Assembly (NCBI RefSeq): GCF_000331005.1
Contig: NZ_AEJB01000320.1
Location: forward strand, 1 to 55,806
Direction: 5' to 3'
Source: Streptomyces turgidiscabies Car8
GTDB taxonomy: Bacteria > Actinomycetota > Actinomycetes > Streptomycetales > Streptomycetaceae
Length of the DNA stretch: 55,806 bases
Shown piece by piece: positions 42,459-51,321 of this stretch (positions are counted from its first letter, which is position 1; the number at the start of each line of letters is the position of its first letter). The notes below the pieces were generated by a model. It made no database searches. It worked only from the letters and a program-made list of their open reading frames with translations, and was not told the DNA's origin. The position numbers and the translations under genes were made by a program.

Positions 42459-43130
42459 TCAGTTCTTGCCGGTTCCTCCCGTGGCCGTCAGGAAGGCGAC
42501 CGCGCCGGTCGCGACGAGGGCGACCGCGAGGAGGCACCAGCGGCGGGCCTGGTGGAAGGCGGCCCGGATCTGCCAGACGTGCGCCATGGCGAGCAGCCAG
42601 CGTACGAAGGGGTCGGTGCGGGCGATGTTGGTCCTCGCCCGGTCCAGGTGCCCTCGCAGTTGCGCGCGGCGGTGCGGGTCGGTCTCGGCGGCGAGCGCGC
42701 GGTGGATGTTCACGGCGACGGCACGGTGGCGCAGCAGATCGTCGACGCCGGTGGCGGCGGAGCCGAAGAAGTCGGCCGGGGAGGCATCGATCAGCTCGCG
42801 CAGGCCGCGTGCCGCCGGGGTGTCGAGGGTGGCCGCGGTGGTGATCGGCGGCACGAGCACCCGGCTCACCTGCCAGACGGCGAGGCAGACCCCGGCGAGC
42901 GCGACAGCCAGTGCGCCGCCCGCGACCAGCGCCTCGCCCAGCCCGTGCACCTTCCCTACGGCCACCAGCGGTCCACCGCCGACGAGCGCGGCCCCGACGG
43001 CACCGAAGGAGGCGATCATCCACCGTGCGGCGGCCCGCAGTTCGGGCACGGCGTCGAGGGGGGAGGGCAGGGCGTCGAAGGGCGTGCCGACGTCCGTTCC
43101 CGGCGAGGCCGGTGGCGGCTCGGTGGTCAC
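42459..43130 (-). CDS. Membrane protein, last gene of the CHAT operon
   Basis: 223 aa. GTG 43130 overlaps the upstream stop by 4 nt. Two membrane segments near the N-terminus (WMIASFGAVGAALVGGGPLVAVG; ALVAGGALAVALAGVCLAVWQV), a cytoplasmic helical domain with GLRELIDASPADFFGSAATGVDDLLRHR, and a third membrane segment CLLAVALVATGAVAFLTA at the end. No known family. In conflict systems such proteins can be the membrane-damaging effector; this is inferred from context only. Confidence 0.78.
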   Translation of the reverse strand: MTTEPPPASPGTDVGTPFDALPSPLDAVPELRAAARWMIASFGAVGAALVGGGPLVAVGKVHGLGEALVAGGALAVALAGVCLAVWQVSRVLVPPITTAATLDTPAARGLRELIDASPADFFGSAATGVDDLLRHRAVAVNIHRALAAETDPHRRAQLRGHLDRARTNIARTDPFVRWLLAMAHVWQIRAAFHQARRWCLLAVALVATGAVAFLTATGGTGKN

Positions 43131-43291
43131 TGCGGCCAGTCCTTGACGGTGGGGGAGTCCTTGGTCAGCGCCTGGGGCGGGCCGTCGTCGTCGGGCACGT
43201 CCGGGTACAGGACCCACGCCGTGCCGTCGTAGAACTCCAGCACACCGTCGTCGCCGAGCCGTACGTCGTTGATCTTCGGGGCGTCCGCCAT
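43127..43291 (-). CDS. 54-aa small protein of the CHAT operon
   Basis: ATG 43291, 54 aa, acidic: KINDVRLGDDGVLEFYDGTAW, then VLYPDVPDDDGPPQALTKD. Predicted short beta structure then disordered tail. Starts 37 bp after the CHAT gene and overlaps the membrane protein gene (GTGA). Codon use is normal, so I think it is real. Possible regulator or substrate of the CHAT protease; no homology recognised. Confidence 0.65.
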   Translation of the reverse strand: MADAPKINDVRLGDDGVLEFYDGTAWVLYPDVPDDDGPPQALTKDSPTVKDWPQ

Positions 43292-43328
43292 GCGCGCAGT
43301 ATCCCAGGTGACGGCCGCCACGCATCGG

Positions 43329-46300
43329 TCAACGAGTCTCCGTTTCCACCGCGTTGAGGTAGTGCAGCACCGCGGCGACGGCCGCCCGCTGGGTCGGTTG
43401 AGGCAGCTCGGCGGCGAGCGCGGGGTCGCGTTCGCCGCCGAGGATCCGTGCCAGGACGGAGGCCGTCGACGCGAGGAGCGGGTCCGAGGCGAACCCGTCC
43501 AGGATCTCCCGGCTCGCCTCGTCGGTCCCGCCCTCGTCGGTCCCGCCCTCGCCGAGAGCGGTGGCGACGAAGCTGCCGAGGGCGATACCAAGATGCATCG
43601 CGGTCCACATCTCGACGGGTACGGTCACCCGGCCGGCCAGCGCGTCGAGCGCGCGCCCCGCCACGGCGGCGTCGAGGAATCCCAGCCCGGCGAGCACACC
43701 GGGCCCGCGCTCACCGTCCTGTATCCGCGCCAGTACGTCGGCCAGGGGGCCGAACAGCGGGTCCAGTGCGTCGAGTTGGGCGAGGTGCTGGCGGAGCTTC
43801 ACCTTCGCCGCCGTGTTGCGCCGCTCGGCGGCCACCAGCGCCGCGAGTGCCGGCTCCCAGGTCATGCCCCACGCCGCCGCCTGCACAGCGACGAGCCGGC
43901 GCGCCTCCGTCCCCGCCCCCGTCCCCGTCCCCGTCCCCGTCCCCGTCCCCGTCCCCGTCCCCGTTCCCGTCCCCGTTCCCGTCTCCTGTCCCTTCCCCTT
44001 CCCCTCCCCCTCCCTCTTCCCTTCCCCCTCCGCCTCCTCCGTGCCCTCCCGCGCGTTCCGGGCCAACGCGGCGAGGGTCTCCCGGGCGCGGGTGAGCCCG
44101 GGGTCCAGGCCGGCCAGCAGTCGGTCCAGGGTCACCCCGGGCACCTCGGCCACCCGCGCGCACAACTCCTCTATGTCGACCGGTAGTTGATTCCGGGCGT
44201 CCGCCCCGAACTCCCGGAGGTCGCCCGCGAGGGACAGCGCGGCGTTCGTCGTCCGGCCGCCGCCGGTGAGCGTGCCGAGCAGCGCCCCCGCGAGATGGTG
44301 GGCGACCGCGCCCGCCGCGTCCCGCGCGTAGACGTGCAGATAGGTGCCCAGGTTGGCGTGCCCGACCGCGACGAGCGCCGGCAACCCCGCCCGGTACGCG
44401 TACCGCAGGCTGTCCCGTTCCCGGGCGATCGCCACCTCGCCGTGCCCCCGGACGTGCGCCACATTGGCGAGCGCCCCGAACACCTCACCCAGATACGGGA
44501 AGTCCCCCGCGTCCTCGAAGACCTCCCGGCACTCCTCCAGCAGCCGCAGCGCGTCCCGCGTCCGGTCCAGACGCAGCAACGGCATGTACGCGGGCAGCCG
44601 GGCCCGCGCGAAGTCGGTGACCGGGGCGCCGCGGGCCCGCTTGGAGGCGGCCAGGTCGTCGGCGTACTCCAGCGCCCGGCGCCACTCGCCCGCCTCGATC
44701 GCGGCGCGCTGCCCGGTGTCGCACAGCTCCTCCCAGACCTCCCACCAGTCGACTCCCTCCCGGGGCCCGCGTTCCCGGGGCACGTCACGCGTTCGCCGGT
44801 GCAGGGCGTCGGCCTCGGCGAGGGTCTCGGCGGCCCGGTCGGTCTGCGACAGGACGTGCAGCCGCTGGACCTCGTACAGGAGCGTCGTCCAGGTGCCCGA
44901 CCCGGCCAGGCGCGTGTGGTCGAGGCCCTGTTCGGCGAGGGCGAGCGCCTCCGTGAGACGTCCGGTGCGTACGCAGAGGTCGGCCAGGGCGCTGGTCGCG
45001 GTGGCTGCGGCCGAGTGGTCGCCCCGTTCGAGCGCTGAGGCGAGGGCGGCGCGTTCCCGCCGTTCGGCGAGCGCCGGGTCGGTCTCGCCGAGCACCCGCG
45101 CCAGCGCCTCCGTCGGCGGTACGACTCCGCTGCCGGGCGCGGACGCGGCGCGCACCGCGATCCGGCGCAGCAGGGGCAGTACGCGGGCTCTGGTCGGAGC
45201 CGAGGTGTCCCGGCGCAGTACGGCTTCCAGCAGCGTCGCGGCGCCCGACTCCTGTCGCAGCCGGATCAGATAAGGAGCGGCGGACAGCGCGGCGTGCGTC
45301 AGCAGCGGGCCGGCCAGCTGGGCCCCCTCGGCGTCGGTGCCCTCGCGGGTCCACGCCATCTCGAACACCCGCAGCCAGTACCCCGACAGCCGCGTGTCGA
45401 CCGGTTCCCGTACCCGCGCACCGGCCCGCGCCCGCCCCTCGGCGGCGACGGTGGCCTGGATCTCGTACGACTGTCCCTGACGCGGGGTGAGGAGCCCTTG
45501 GGCGACCAGTGTCCGGAGCGCTGTGCCGACCGGTGTGTCGGAGTGCCCGAGTCGGGCTGACAGGTCGGGCCAGTTGTGGTCCAGAACCGTGCGGTTGCGG
45601 TCGGCCTCGTCCAGGCAGCACAGGACATGGAACAAGTCGCGCTCGGCCGGGGCGAGTTCGGTGGCGATGCCCTCGGACCAGGCGCGGAGTACGCGTAGAT
45701 GCTCGTCGTCGTCCTCGTTCTCGTCGGCGTCCGCTCCCGCTGCTGACGCTCGGATCCCGGATGCCAGCAGTCGGGTCAGGCGCTCCGGGTCGGCGGCCTG
45801 GGTCTCGGCCAGTTCCAGCAATCCCGGGTGCCCCTGGGCGAGTTCGAGAAGCCCGGTGGCGAGTCGCCGTGCGGCCGCTGGGGTCGTGCCGGGGAGCTGT
45901 CCGGCGATCAGGCGGGCCAGATGGGGGAGTTCGCGGGCCAGCAGCAGGGCCTCGTCCGGGGTCAGCAGGTCGACCGGCTCGGTCCGTACGCGCGTCCTCA
46001 GCCCGGCCGGCCGTACCCGCCCGCACAGGATCAGCCGCCCCGCCCCGGTGTGCCCGGACAGCGCATCGACGAGAGCGCCCCAACGCCGGTCCCGCCAGGC
46101 CCTGTCGGGAGTCAGCAGCGCGTCGATGCCGTCGAGGACCAGCAGCACCCGCTCCCGCTCAAGCCACGAAGCGACGGCGCCGGCGAAGTCCTCCGCCGAC
46201 CGGTCGGGCCCGCCCGTGTCCAGCAGACGCAGGCAGTGCAGCCCGGGCACCGCCCGTTCCAGGGTCAGGGCGAAGGAGGCGAGGGCTTCCTCCGGGCGGT

Positions 46301-47771
46301 GGTCGTTGTCCCGTTCCTGTTCCTGGGGTGCGGTGAACCAGACGACCCGCTCGAAGGCGTGGGCATGCGTGGCGGCCAACTCCTGTGCGCAGGCGGTCTT
46401 TCCGGCCCCCGGCATGCCTTGCAGCAGCACCCCGCAGAGTCCGCTGCGAGGGGCCAGGGCGGCACCGGCGCGCGCGAGGAGGGCGACACGGCCGACGAAG
46501 TGGTCGGGTGGGGCTGGGAGTTGGGCGGCCTTCTCCTGGCCGGGGATGTCTGCGCCGCCCAGCGGCTCATCCAGCGCCTCGCCTGACGGCCCACCCGCCG
46601 GTGCCTCCAGGATGAGCTCCACCGCCCGCGCCCCGAAGAGCGCCGGAGTCGCCGCACGCAACGCGGAACCAGGCATCCCCTCCGCCCCGGCGTCCGCCGC
46701 CGACAACTCAGCGAGCACCCCCGCCAGCGCCCGGGGCAACACCTCTCCCTCGACGACCAGTTGACGGTAGAGACCCTCGGCGAGGGCGATCGCGAACCCG
46801 TCCTCCACGGGGTACCGCATGGCCAGCACCGCACACCCGAGCCGCTCGACGAGGTCCCCGGCGACGGCCCCGACCACTGCCCGGGCCACGGGCTCCTCCG
46901 GGCCGCCGGAAACCTCGTCACCCACCGGATCCCCGGCCGCCGCCGACCAGCACGCCGACAGGGTGACGAGGGAGACGCCACGGGCGGCGCCGAGAAGGTC
47001 GACGAGTTCGGGCGCGCGGATACGGTCGGGGCGCCCGGCGTCGGTCTCCAGGAGGAGTTCGCCGGGGGCGCCGTGCCCGGAGACGTGGACGAGGTCCCAG
47101 CCGGCCGGCCGCGCCAGTACGGCACGCAGCCGCTCGCGCGTGACCCCGTACTGCAGCGTGTGGACCTCCACCGCGCGCCCGGCGCGTGCCGCGTCCGTGA
47201 ACACCCTGGTCAGCGCGAGCCGTTCGCGCCGCAGGTTCAGCGCCCGGCTGCCCTCGGGCAGACTGAACAGCGCCAGCACCCGTACGGGTCGGCCAGACCG
47301 GTCCGGCCGGTCCCTGGCGCGCTCCCCGGCCCGGCCCTCCGTACCCCACTGCGTCACCAGGGTCACGTCCTGGACGGCCAGTGGCCGCCCCTGGGCGTGG
47401 GCCAGTTCCAGGGGTACGAACATCAGGCGCCGCGCGGCCGGTACGTCCCTCGGCACGACGACCCGCACCACCGCCGGGGCCGCCGCGAGCAGCGCGGGCG
47501 CGACGGGCCCGAGAACCTCCGCGCCGATCCACGTGCCCACGTCCCGGACGATCTCCCGTTCCCGCGCGGCCCGTACGTCCGGGGCCGCGTGCCGGCGCAG
47601 ATACCCGGGCAGGTCGACGAAGGCCTCGTACTGGGGGCCGGACGGGTCCAGTCGGACATCGTGCCGCGCGAGGACGTTGCCGTCGGGCGCAACAAGCACC
47701 CACCGCCAGCGGTCGGGCCCGGCGAAGTCCTCGACGTGCAGGGTCAGTTCGACCAGCGCACCGTCCGGCAT
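43329..47771 (-). CDS. CHAT protease - STAND NTPase - TPR protein
   Basis: 1480 aa. ATG 47771 follows the TPR gene stop by 5 nt. Order: beta-rich N-terminal region (1-160); CHAT caspase-like domain with His233 (HVSGHGAPGEL) and Cys274 (LSACWSAAAGD); STAND/NB-ARC-like NTPase with Walker A GMPGAGKT (452-459) and Walker B RVLLVLDGID (541-550); winged-helix-like segment; then a long helical TPR-like C-half. A Thr-Gly dipeptide run lies near residues 1265-1290. Resembles caspase/gasdermin-type or NLR-type immune proteins: a sensor repeat, an NTPase switch and a protease effector in one chain. Target unknown. Confidence 0.88.
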   Translation of the reverse strand: MPDGALVELTLHVEDFAGPDRWRWVLVAPDGNVLARHDVRLDPSGPQYEAFVDLPGYLRRHAAPDVRAAREREIVRDVGTWIGAEVLGPVAPALLAAAPAVVRVVVPRDVPAARRLMFVPLELAHAQGRPLAVQDVTLVTQWGTEGRAGERARDRPDRSGRPVRVLALFSLPEGSRALNLRRERLALTRVFTDAARAGRAVEVHTLQYGVTRERLRAVLARPAGWDLVHVSGHGAPGELLLETDAGRPDRIRAPELVDLLGAARGVSLVTLSACWSAAAGDPVGDEVSGGPEEPVARAVVGAVAGDLVERLGCAVLAMRYPVEDGFAIALAEGLYRQLVVEGEVLPRALAGVLAELSAADAGAEGMPGSALRAATPALFGARAVELILEAPAGGPSGEALDEPLGGADIPGQEKAAQLPAPPDHFVGRVALLARAGAALAPRSGLCGVLLQGMPGAGKTACAQELAATHAHAFERVVWFTAPQEQERDNDHRPEEALASFALTLERAVPGLHCLRLLDTGGPDRSAEDFAGAVASWLERERVLLVLDGIDALLTPDRAWRDRRWGALVDALSGHTGAGRLILCGRVRPAGLRTRVRTEPVDLLTPDEALLLARELPHLARLIAGQLPGTTPAAARRLATGLLELAQGHPGLLELAETQAADPERLTRLLASGIRASAAGADADENEDDDEHLRVLRAWSEGIATELAPAERDLFHVLCCLDEADRNRTVLDHNWPDLSARLGHSDTPVGTALRTLVAQGLLTPRQGQSYEIQATVAAEGRARAGARVREPVDTRLSGYWLRVFEMAWTREGTDAEGAQLAGPLLTHAALSAAPYLIRLRQESGAATLLEAVLRRDTSAPTRARVLPLLRRIAVRAASAPGSGVVPPTEALARVLGETDPALAERRERAALASALERGDHSAAATATSALADLCVRTGRLTEALALAEQGLDHTRLAGSGTWTTLLYEVQRLHVLSQTDRAAETLAEADALHRRTRDVPRERGPREGVDWWEVWEELCDTGQRAAIEAGEWRRALEYADDLAASKRARGAPVTDFARARLPAYMPLLRLDRTRDALRLLEECREVFEDAGDFPYLGEVFGALANVAHVRGHGEVAIARERDSLRYAYRAGLPALVAVGHANLGTYLHVYARDAAGAVAHHLAGALLGTLTGGGRTTNAALSLAGDLREFGADARNQLPVDIEELCARVAEVPGVTLDRLLAGLDPGLTRARETLAALARNAREGTEEAEGEGKREGEGKGKGQETGTGTGTGTGTGTGTGTGTGTGAGTEARRLVAVQAAAWGMTWEPALAALVAAERRNTAAKVKLRQHLAQLDALDPLFGPLADVLARIQDGERGPGVLAGLGFLDAAVAGRALDALAGRVTVPVEMWTAMHLGIALGSFVATALGEGGTDEGGTDEASREILDGFASDPLLASTASVLARILGGERDPALAAELPQPTQRAAVAAVLHYLNAVETETR
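43909..43986. repeat. GTCCCC hexanucleotide tandem repeat in the CHAT-STAND gene
   Basis: About 13 units of 6 bp, mostly perfect, giving alternating Thr-Gly codons on the minus strand. Next to it is a purine-rich EGEGKREGEGKGKG stretch. The unit is two codons, so slippage changes length but not frame. A nearby 15-bp unit at 43519-43550 is also duplicated (EGGTD twice). Confidence 0.95.
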
Positions 47772-47776
47772 CGCGG

Positions 47777-48589
47777 TCAGACCCCGAACTGTCTGCGCAG
47801 CCCCTTGATGATGGCGAGCGTCTGCTCCACGCCGGGGCGTGCCGGGTGCTGCTCCGGGAGCGCCAGCAGTCCGCGCGTGTACATGTCCTCCGCCGCTTCC
47901 ATGTGTTCGTGGTGGCCGGTCTGGACGAGCCCGAGGAGCGCGCCTCCGAGGTTGACGAGGCGCACCGGGTGCTGTGGATGGTCGTCCGGGGTGTCGCGCA
48001 GTGCGGCGCGGGCGTGTCTGGCCGCCTCGTTCAGGACGGTGTCGTCCTTGAGGGTGCGGCCCTTGCGGAGCAGGGAGTTGGCGAGGTTGGACTCCTGCGC
48101 GACACGCTCCTCGCCCTGTGCGCCGACGCCGACCGGCATGATCTCCAGGCAGCCGCGGTACAGGGCGATCGCCTCGTCGATGGATTCCTGGTCCTTGGTG
48201 CTGTCGTAGACCTCCTGGAGCGCGGTGGCCAGGGAGGACATGTGCCGGGGGAGTACCGGGTCGCCTGGCTGGGACTTGTCGATGGCCTGGCGCCCGTAGT
48301 CGACGGCCTTGATCAGGTCGGGGGCGGAGTGGTCGCGCTGCCAGCTCAGCCGGTGCAGCATGCACAGCGCGGAGAGGGCGGCGGCGTGCCGGACGTCGTT
48401 GACCGGGTAGACCTGAACGGCCAGTTCGGCGGCCTGGAGCGCGCCGCGCAGCAGCTTCGGGTCGCCGGTGCGGCCGTAGGCCAGCCGCAGGTCGTCGGAG
48501 ACACCGAGGGGTTCGAGGTGCTCGGACTCCGCCGCGGCGCCGACCGGGTCATAGCTCCTGGACCTGGATCTGCCGAACCATCTGGCCAT
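47777..48589 (-). CDS. TPR-repeat protein, first gene of the CHAT operon
   Basis: 270 aa from ATG 48589, which has GGGGGAGC; a TTG at 48649 would add 20 residues. Repeated helix pairs typical of TPR/actinobacterial CHAT-associated proteins: GVSDDLRLAYGRTGDPKLLRGALQAAELAV, ARHMSSL-like LPRHMSSLATALQEVYDSTKDQESIDEAIALYRGCL, NLANSLLRKGRTLKDDTVLNEAARHARAAL and VRLVNLGGALLGLVQTGHHEHMEAAEDMY. Probable protein-binding partner of the CHAT-STAND protein encoded 5 bp downstream. Confidence 0.85.
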   Translation of the reverse strand: MARWFGRSRSRSYDPVGAAAESEHLEPLGVSDDLRLAYGRTGDPKLLRGALQAAELAVQVYPVNDVRHAAALSALCMLHRLSWQRDHSAPDLIKAVDYGRQAIDKSQPGDPVLPRHMSSLATALQEVYDSTKDQESIDEAIALYRGCLEIMPVGVGAQGEERVAQESNLANSLLRKGRTLKDDTVLNEAARHARAALRDTPDDHPQHPVRLVNLGGALLGLVQTGHHEHMEAAEDMYTRGLLALPEQHPARPGVEQTLAIIKGLRRQFGV

Positions 48590-48724
48590 GCGGGCGCTCC
48601 CCCCTGAAAGCTTCCATCCCCCCTTCCCTCCCCGCGATTCGTGGCTCAAACCCCGTATGCCGTAGGCAAGTTCGGTGGGAGTGCAGGGATGTGGGGGAGT
48701 GTGTGCCGCGCGGCCGGTGCGGGC

Positions 48725-50323
48725 TCAGCCCTTGCTGACCGCCGCCAGGATCTCCGGCAGCCGCTGTGCCGTGCGCGGGGCGGAGAGGCGCAGTCCGAGC
48801 AGGATGAGCAGGGCGCCGTATCCGACGCCGACCGGCAGCAGGAGCCACGTCCAGCGGTCGCCGCCGGAGTCGACGTTCAGCCAGATGGTGAGGGCGATGA
48901 CGGGGGAGCACAGCAGGGCGGCGCCGACCATGCCGCCGAAGATGGCGGCCGTGGCGAGCCCGGCCTGCCCGGGGACCACGTTCTTGTAGCCCTCCTGCGG
49001 GATGGAGTACGGGTACCGGGCCGACGACCAGGCCCCGGCCGCCAGCATCGCCCCCAGCAGCGCGAGGGACAGCCCGAGTGCCTCCGGCAGTGTGGTCCAG
49101 TCGTCGAGCAGCGCGGTGGTGAGCACGACCACGAGGGTGGCGTACGGCAGGCTGACCAGCAGCAACGCCAGTGCCCGGCCGCGCAGTTCGACGTACGCGT
49201 CCCGGGTGGACGAGATCGTCATCGCGACCATCCAGAAGGCGGAGGTGTCCTGGCCGAACTGGTTGTACATCTGGATGCCGAGCATCCCGGCCGCGAAGCA
49301 GGCGAAGTACACCGAACCGGTGCCCTGCATCGCGTTGAACACCGGCACGATGAGCCCGATCGCCAGCGAGGTCACCCACGCGGCCTTGGTCTTGGGGTCT
49401 CGCCACGCATAGCGCAGGCTCCGCTCCATGACGGTCCCGGTACGCCCGTCCGGCAGCCACCGCGCCGGCCCGCCGGACGTCCGCTCCCGCTTGCCGGACG
49501 GCTCGGCGGCCTGCAGGGTGGACCCGTCGGGCGAGGTCATCAGCCGGGTGAGGGTCCGCGACCAGACCCGCAGCAGCAGCACCAACGTCCCTGCGCTGAG
49601 CGCGAGTTGGGCCACGGCGACGCCGTACGAACCCTCGCTCGCCGAGTCCACCGCCCCGAGGGCGGAAGCGGGCGGCACCCAGGCCAACACCTCCGCGGCC
49701 GGGTCGAGTTGCCCGAGCCCGGCCGAACCGATCTGCTGGATACCGAAGTTGACGAGCTGCGCCCCGATCGCGATGACCAGCCCGCTGAGTACGGCGAGAT
49801 CGCGCCCTTTGCGGCTGCTGAGCAACCGGACGTTGGCGGCGGCGACGGCCCGCGCGAGCGCCACACACACCAGCAGCGCGAGGGGAACGGCGACGAGCGA
49901 CACGACGAACGCCGCCCCGCCGTGCGCCAGGGCGATGACCGACCCGACGAGCAGGCACAGCGTGAACAGCGGCCCTATCCCGACGAGCGAGGCCACGAGC
50001 AGCGCCCGGACCAGCGGCCGGGGGCGCAACGGCAGCATCACCAGCCGGGTCGGGTCGAGGGTCTCGTCCCCGCTGGGAAAGAACAGCGGCATGAAGGCCC
50101 AGCCCAGGGCCATGACCGCGAGCAGGATGACGGTGACGGACGCGGCGTGCGCGTTGCCGCGCAGCGCGATCAGCCCCAGGAACTGGAGCGCGGCGAGCAG
50201 CAGCACGACGACGACCGAGGTGACGTACGCGGCCCGACGCCCCGCGGACTGCCGCAGCCCGTTGCGCAGCAGCGACAGCTTCAGGCGTACGACGACCGCG
50301 GTGACCGACCCTTCCCCCGTCAT
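48725..50323 (-). CDS. ABC transporter permease
   Basis: 532 aa, about ten to twelve membrane segments in two halves separated by a cytoplasmic loop (GSTLQAAEPSGKRERTSGGPARWLPDGRTGTVMERSLRYAWRD). Type matches actinobacterial exporter permeases paired with an ABC-2-like ATPase. ATG overlaps the ATPase gene stop by 4 nt (ATGA), so the two form one transporter. Substrate unknown. Confidence 0.88.
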   Translation of the reverse strand: MTGEGSVTAVVVRLKLSLLRNGLRQSAGRRAAYVTSVVVVLLLAALQFLGLIALRGNAHAASVTVILLAVMALGWAFMPLFFPSGDETLDPTRLVMLPLRPRPLVRALLVASLVGIGPLFTLCLLVGSVIALAHGGAAFVVSLVAVPLALLVCVALARAVAAANVRLLSSRKGRDLAVLSGLVIAIGAQLVNFGIQQIGSAGLGQLDPAAEVLAWVPPASALGAVDSASEGSYGVAVAQLALSAGTLVLLLRVWSRTLTRLMTSPDGSTLQAAEPSGKRERTSGGPARWLPDGRTGTVMERSLRYAWRDPKTKAAWVTSLAIGLIVPVFNAMQGTGSVYFACFAAGMLGIQMYNQFGQDTSAFWMVAMTISSTRDAYVELRGRALALLLVSLPYATLVVVLTTALLDDWTTLPEALGLSLALLGAMLAAGAWSSARYPYSIPQEGYKNVVPGQAGLATAAIFGGMVGAALLCSPVIALTIWLNVDSGGDRWTWLLLPVGVGYGALLILLGLRLSAPRTAQRLPEILAAVSKG

Positions 50324-51096
50324 CGGGCGCCGCCGCCCAGCCAGTCGAGGTGGGACCCGTGGTCGCGCTCGCCCGCCCCGACGAGTTCGAGGAACGCGTG
50401 CTGGAGCGAGGGCGCGTCACCCCGCACGTCGGCCAGCGGGCCGTGCGCCCGGATACGCCCCGCCGCCATCACCGCGACCCAGTCGCACAGCGACTCGACC
50501 AGCTCCATGACATGGGAGGAGAAGACGACGGTGGCGCCGGAGGCGGTGTACCGCTCCAGCACACCCCGGATGATCTGCGCCGACACCGGGTCCACGCCCT
50601 CGAACGGCTCGTCGAGGAACAGGATTTCGGGATTGTGGAGGAGAGCGGCGGCGAGGCCGATCTTCTTGCGCATGCCGGTCGAGTAGTCGACGACGAGCTT
50701 GTGCTGCGCGCCGGCCAGGTCGAGGACATCGAGAAGCTGGGCGGCCCGCTTGTCGACCTCGACGCCGGGCAGGCCGCGCAACCGACCCGAGTAGGCGAGG
50801 AGTTCACGTCCGGACAGCCGCTCGAAGAGCCGAAGCCCTTCGGGCAGCACCCCGATCCGTGCCTTGACCTCGACGGGGTCGCGCCACACGTCGTGCCCCA
50901 CGACCTCCACGGTGCCCTGGTCGGGCCGCAGCAGCCCGGTCACCATCGAGAGCGTGGTCGTCTTCCCGGCCCCGTTCGGCCCGACGAGCCCGACGAACTT
51001 CCCGGCGGGCAACTCCAGATCGATCCCGGCAACAGCGACCTGCTGCCCGAACCGCTTCCAAAGCCCCTGCACACGCACGGCAGCACCATCAACCAT
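50320..51096 (-). CDS. ABC transporter ATP-binding protein
   Basis: 258 aa. Walker A GPNGAGKTT, Q-loop, signature YSTGMRKKI (a common variant of LSGGQ in exporter ATPases), Walker B EILFLDEPFEGVD, and switch His in FSSHVMELVE. It powers the adjacent permease. First gene of the two-gene operon, with the dispersed repeat upstream. Confidence 0.95.
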   Translation of the reverse strand: MVDGAAVRVQGLWKRFGQQVAVAGIDLELPAGKFVGLVGPNGAGKTTTLSMVTGLLRPDQGTVEVVGHDVWRDPVEVKARIGVLPEGLRLFERLSGRELLAYSGRLRGLPGVEVDKRAAQLLDVLDLAGAQHKLVVDYSTGMRKKIGLAAALLHNPEILFLDEPFEGVDPVSAQIIRGVLERYTASGATVVFSSHVMELVESLCDWVAVMAAGRIRAHGPLADVRGDAPSLQHAFLELVGAGERDHGSHLDWLGGGAR

Positions 51097-51182
51097 GCGA
51101 GAAACCCTAGGTCAGACTCCATGGTTTTCGGCGTCTCGGGGCGAGCGCTGTATCTGATCCGCAGCTCCACCGCGGGCTTTCA

Positions 51183-51278
51183 GGGCCGCGGGCAACCGGG
51201 CCTTTGGGGCCGCGGGCAACCGCAGGCCTTTAGGGGCGCGGGGAACTGCGCGACCAGCCACAACCGGCCCGCAGCCGC
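51183..51278 (+). repeat. Dispersed Streptomyces intergenic repeat, copy 2, with tandem lead-in
   Basis: GGGCCGCGGGCAACCG occurs twice with a 24-bp period (51183-51198, 51207-51222). It runs into CTTTAGGGGCGCGGGGAACT (from 51228) and GCGCGACCAGCCACAACCGG. The last part equals copy 1 at 28470-28500. Located between the convergent ends of nothing: it lies between the ATPase start and the primase-like gene stop, on neither coding strand. Confidence 0.85.
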
Positions 51279-51321
51279 CGAACAACCGAAACCACGCACC
51301 CCGATCCGCGATCCGCGAAGG

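Noticed and set aside
43909..43986. CRISPR or origin iterons
   Set aside because: Simple hexamer microsatellite inside a coding region.
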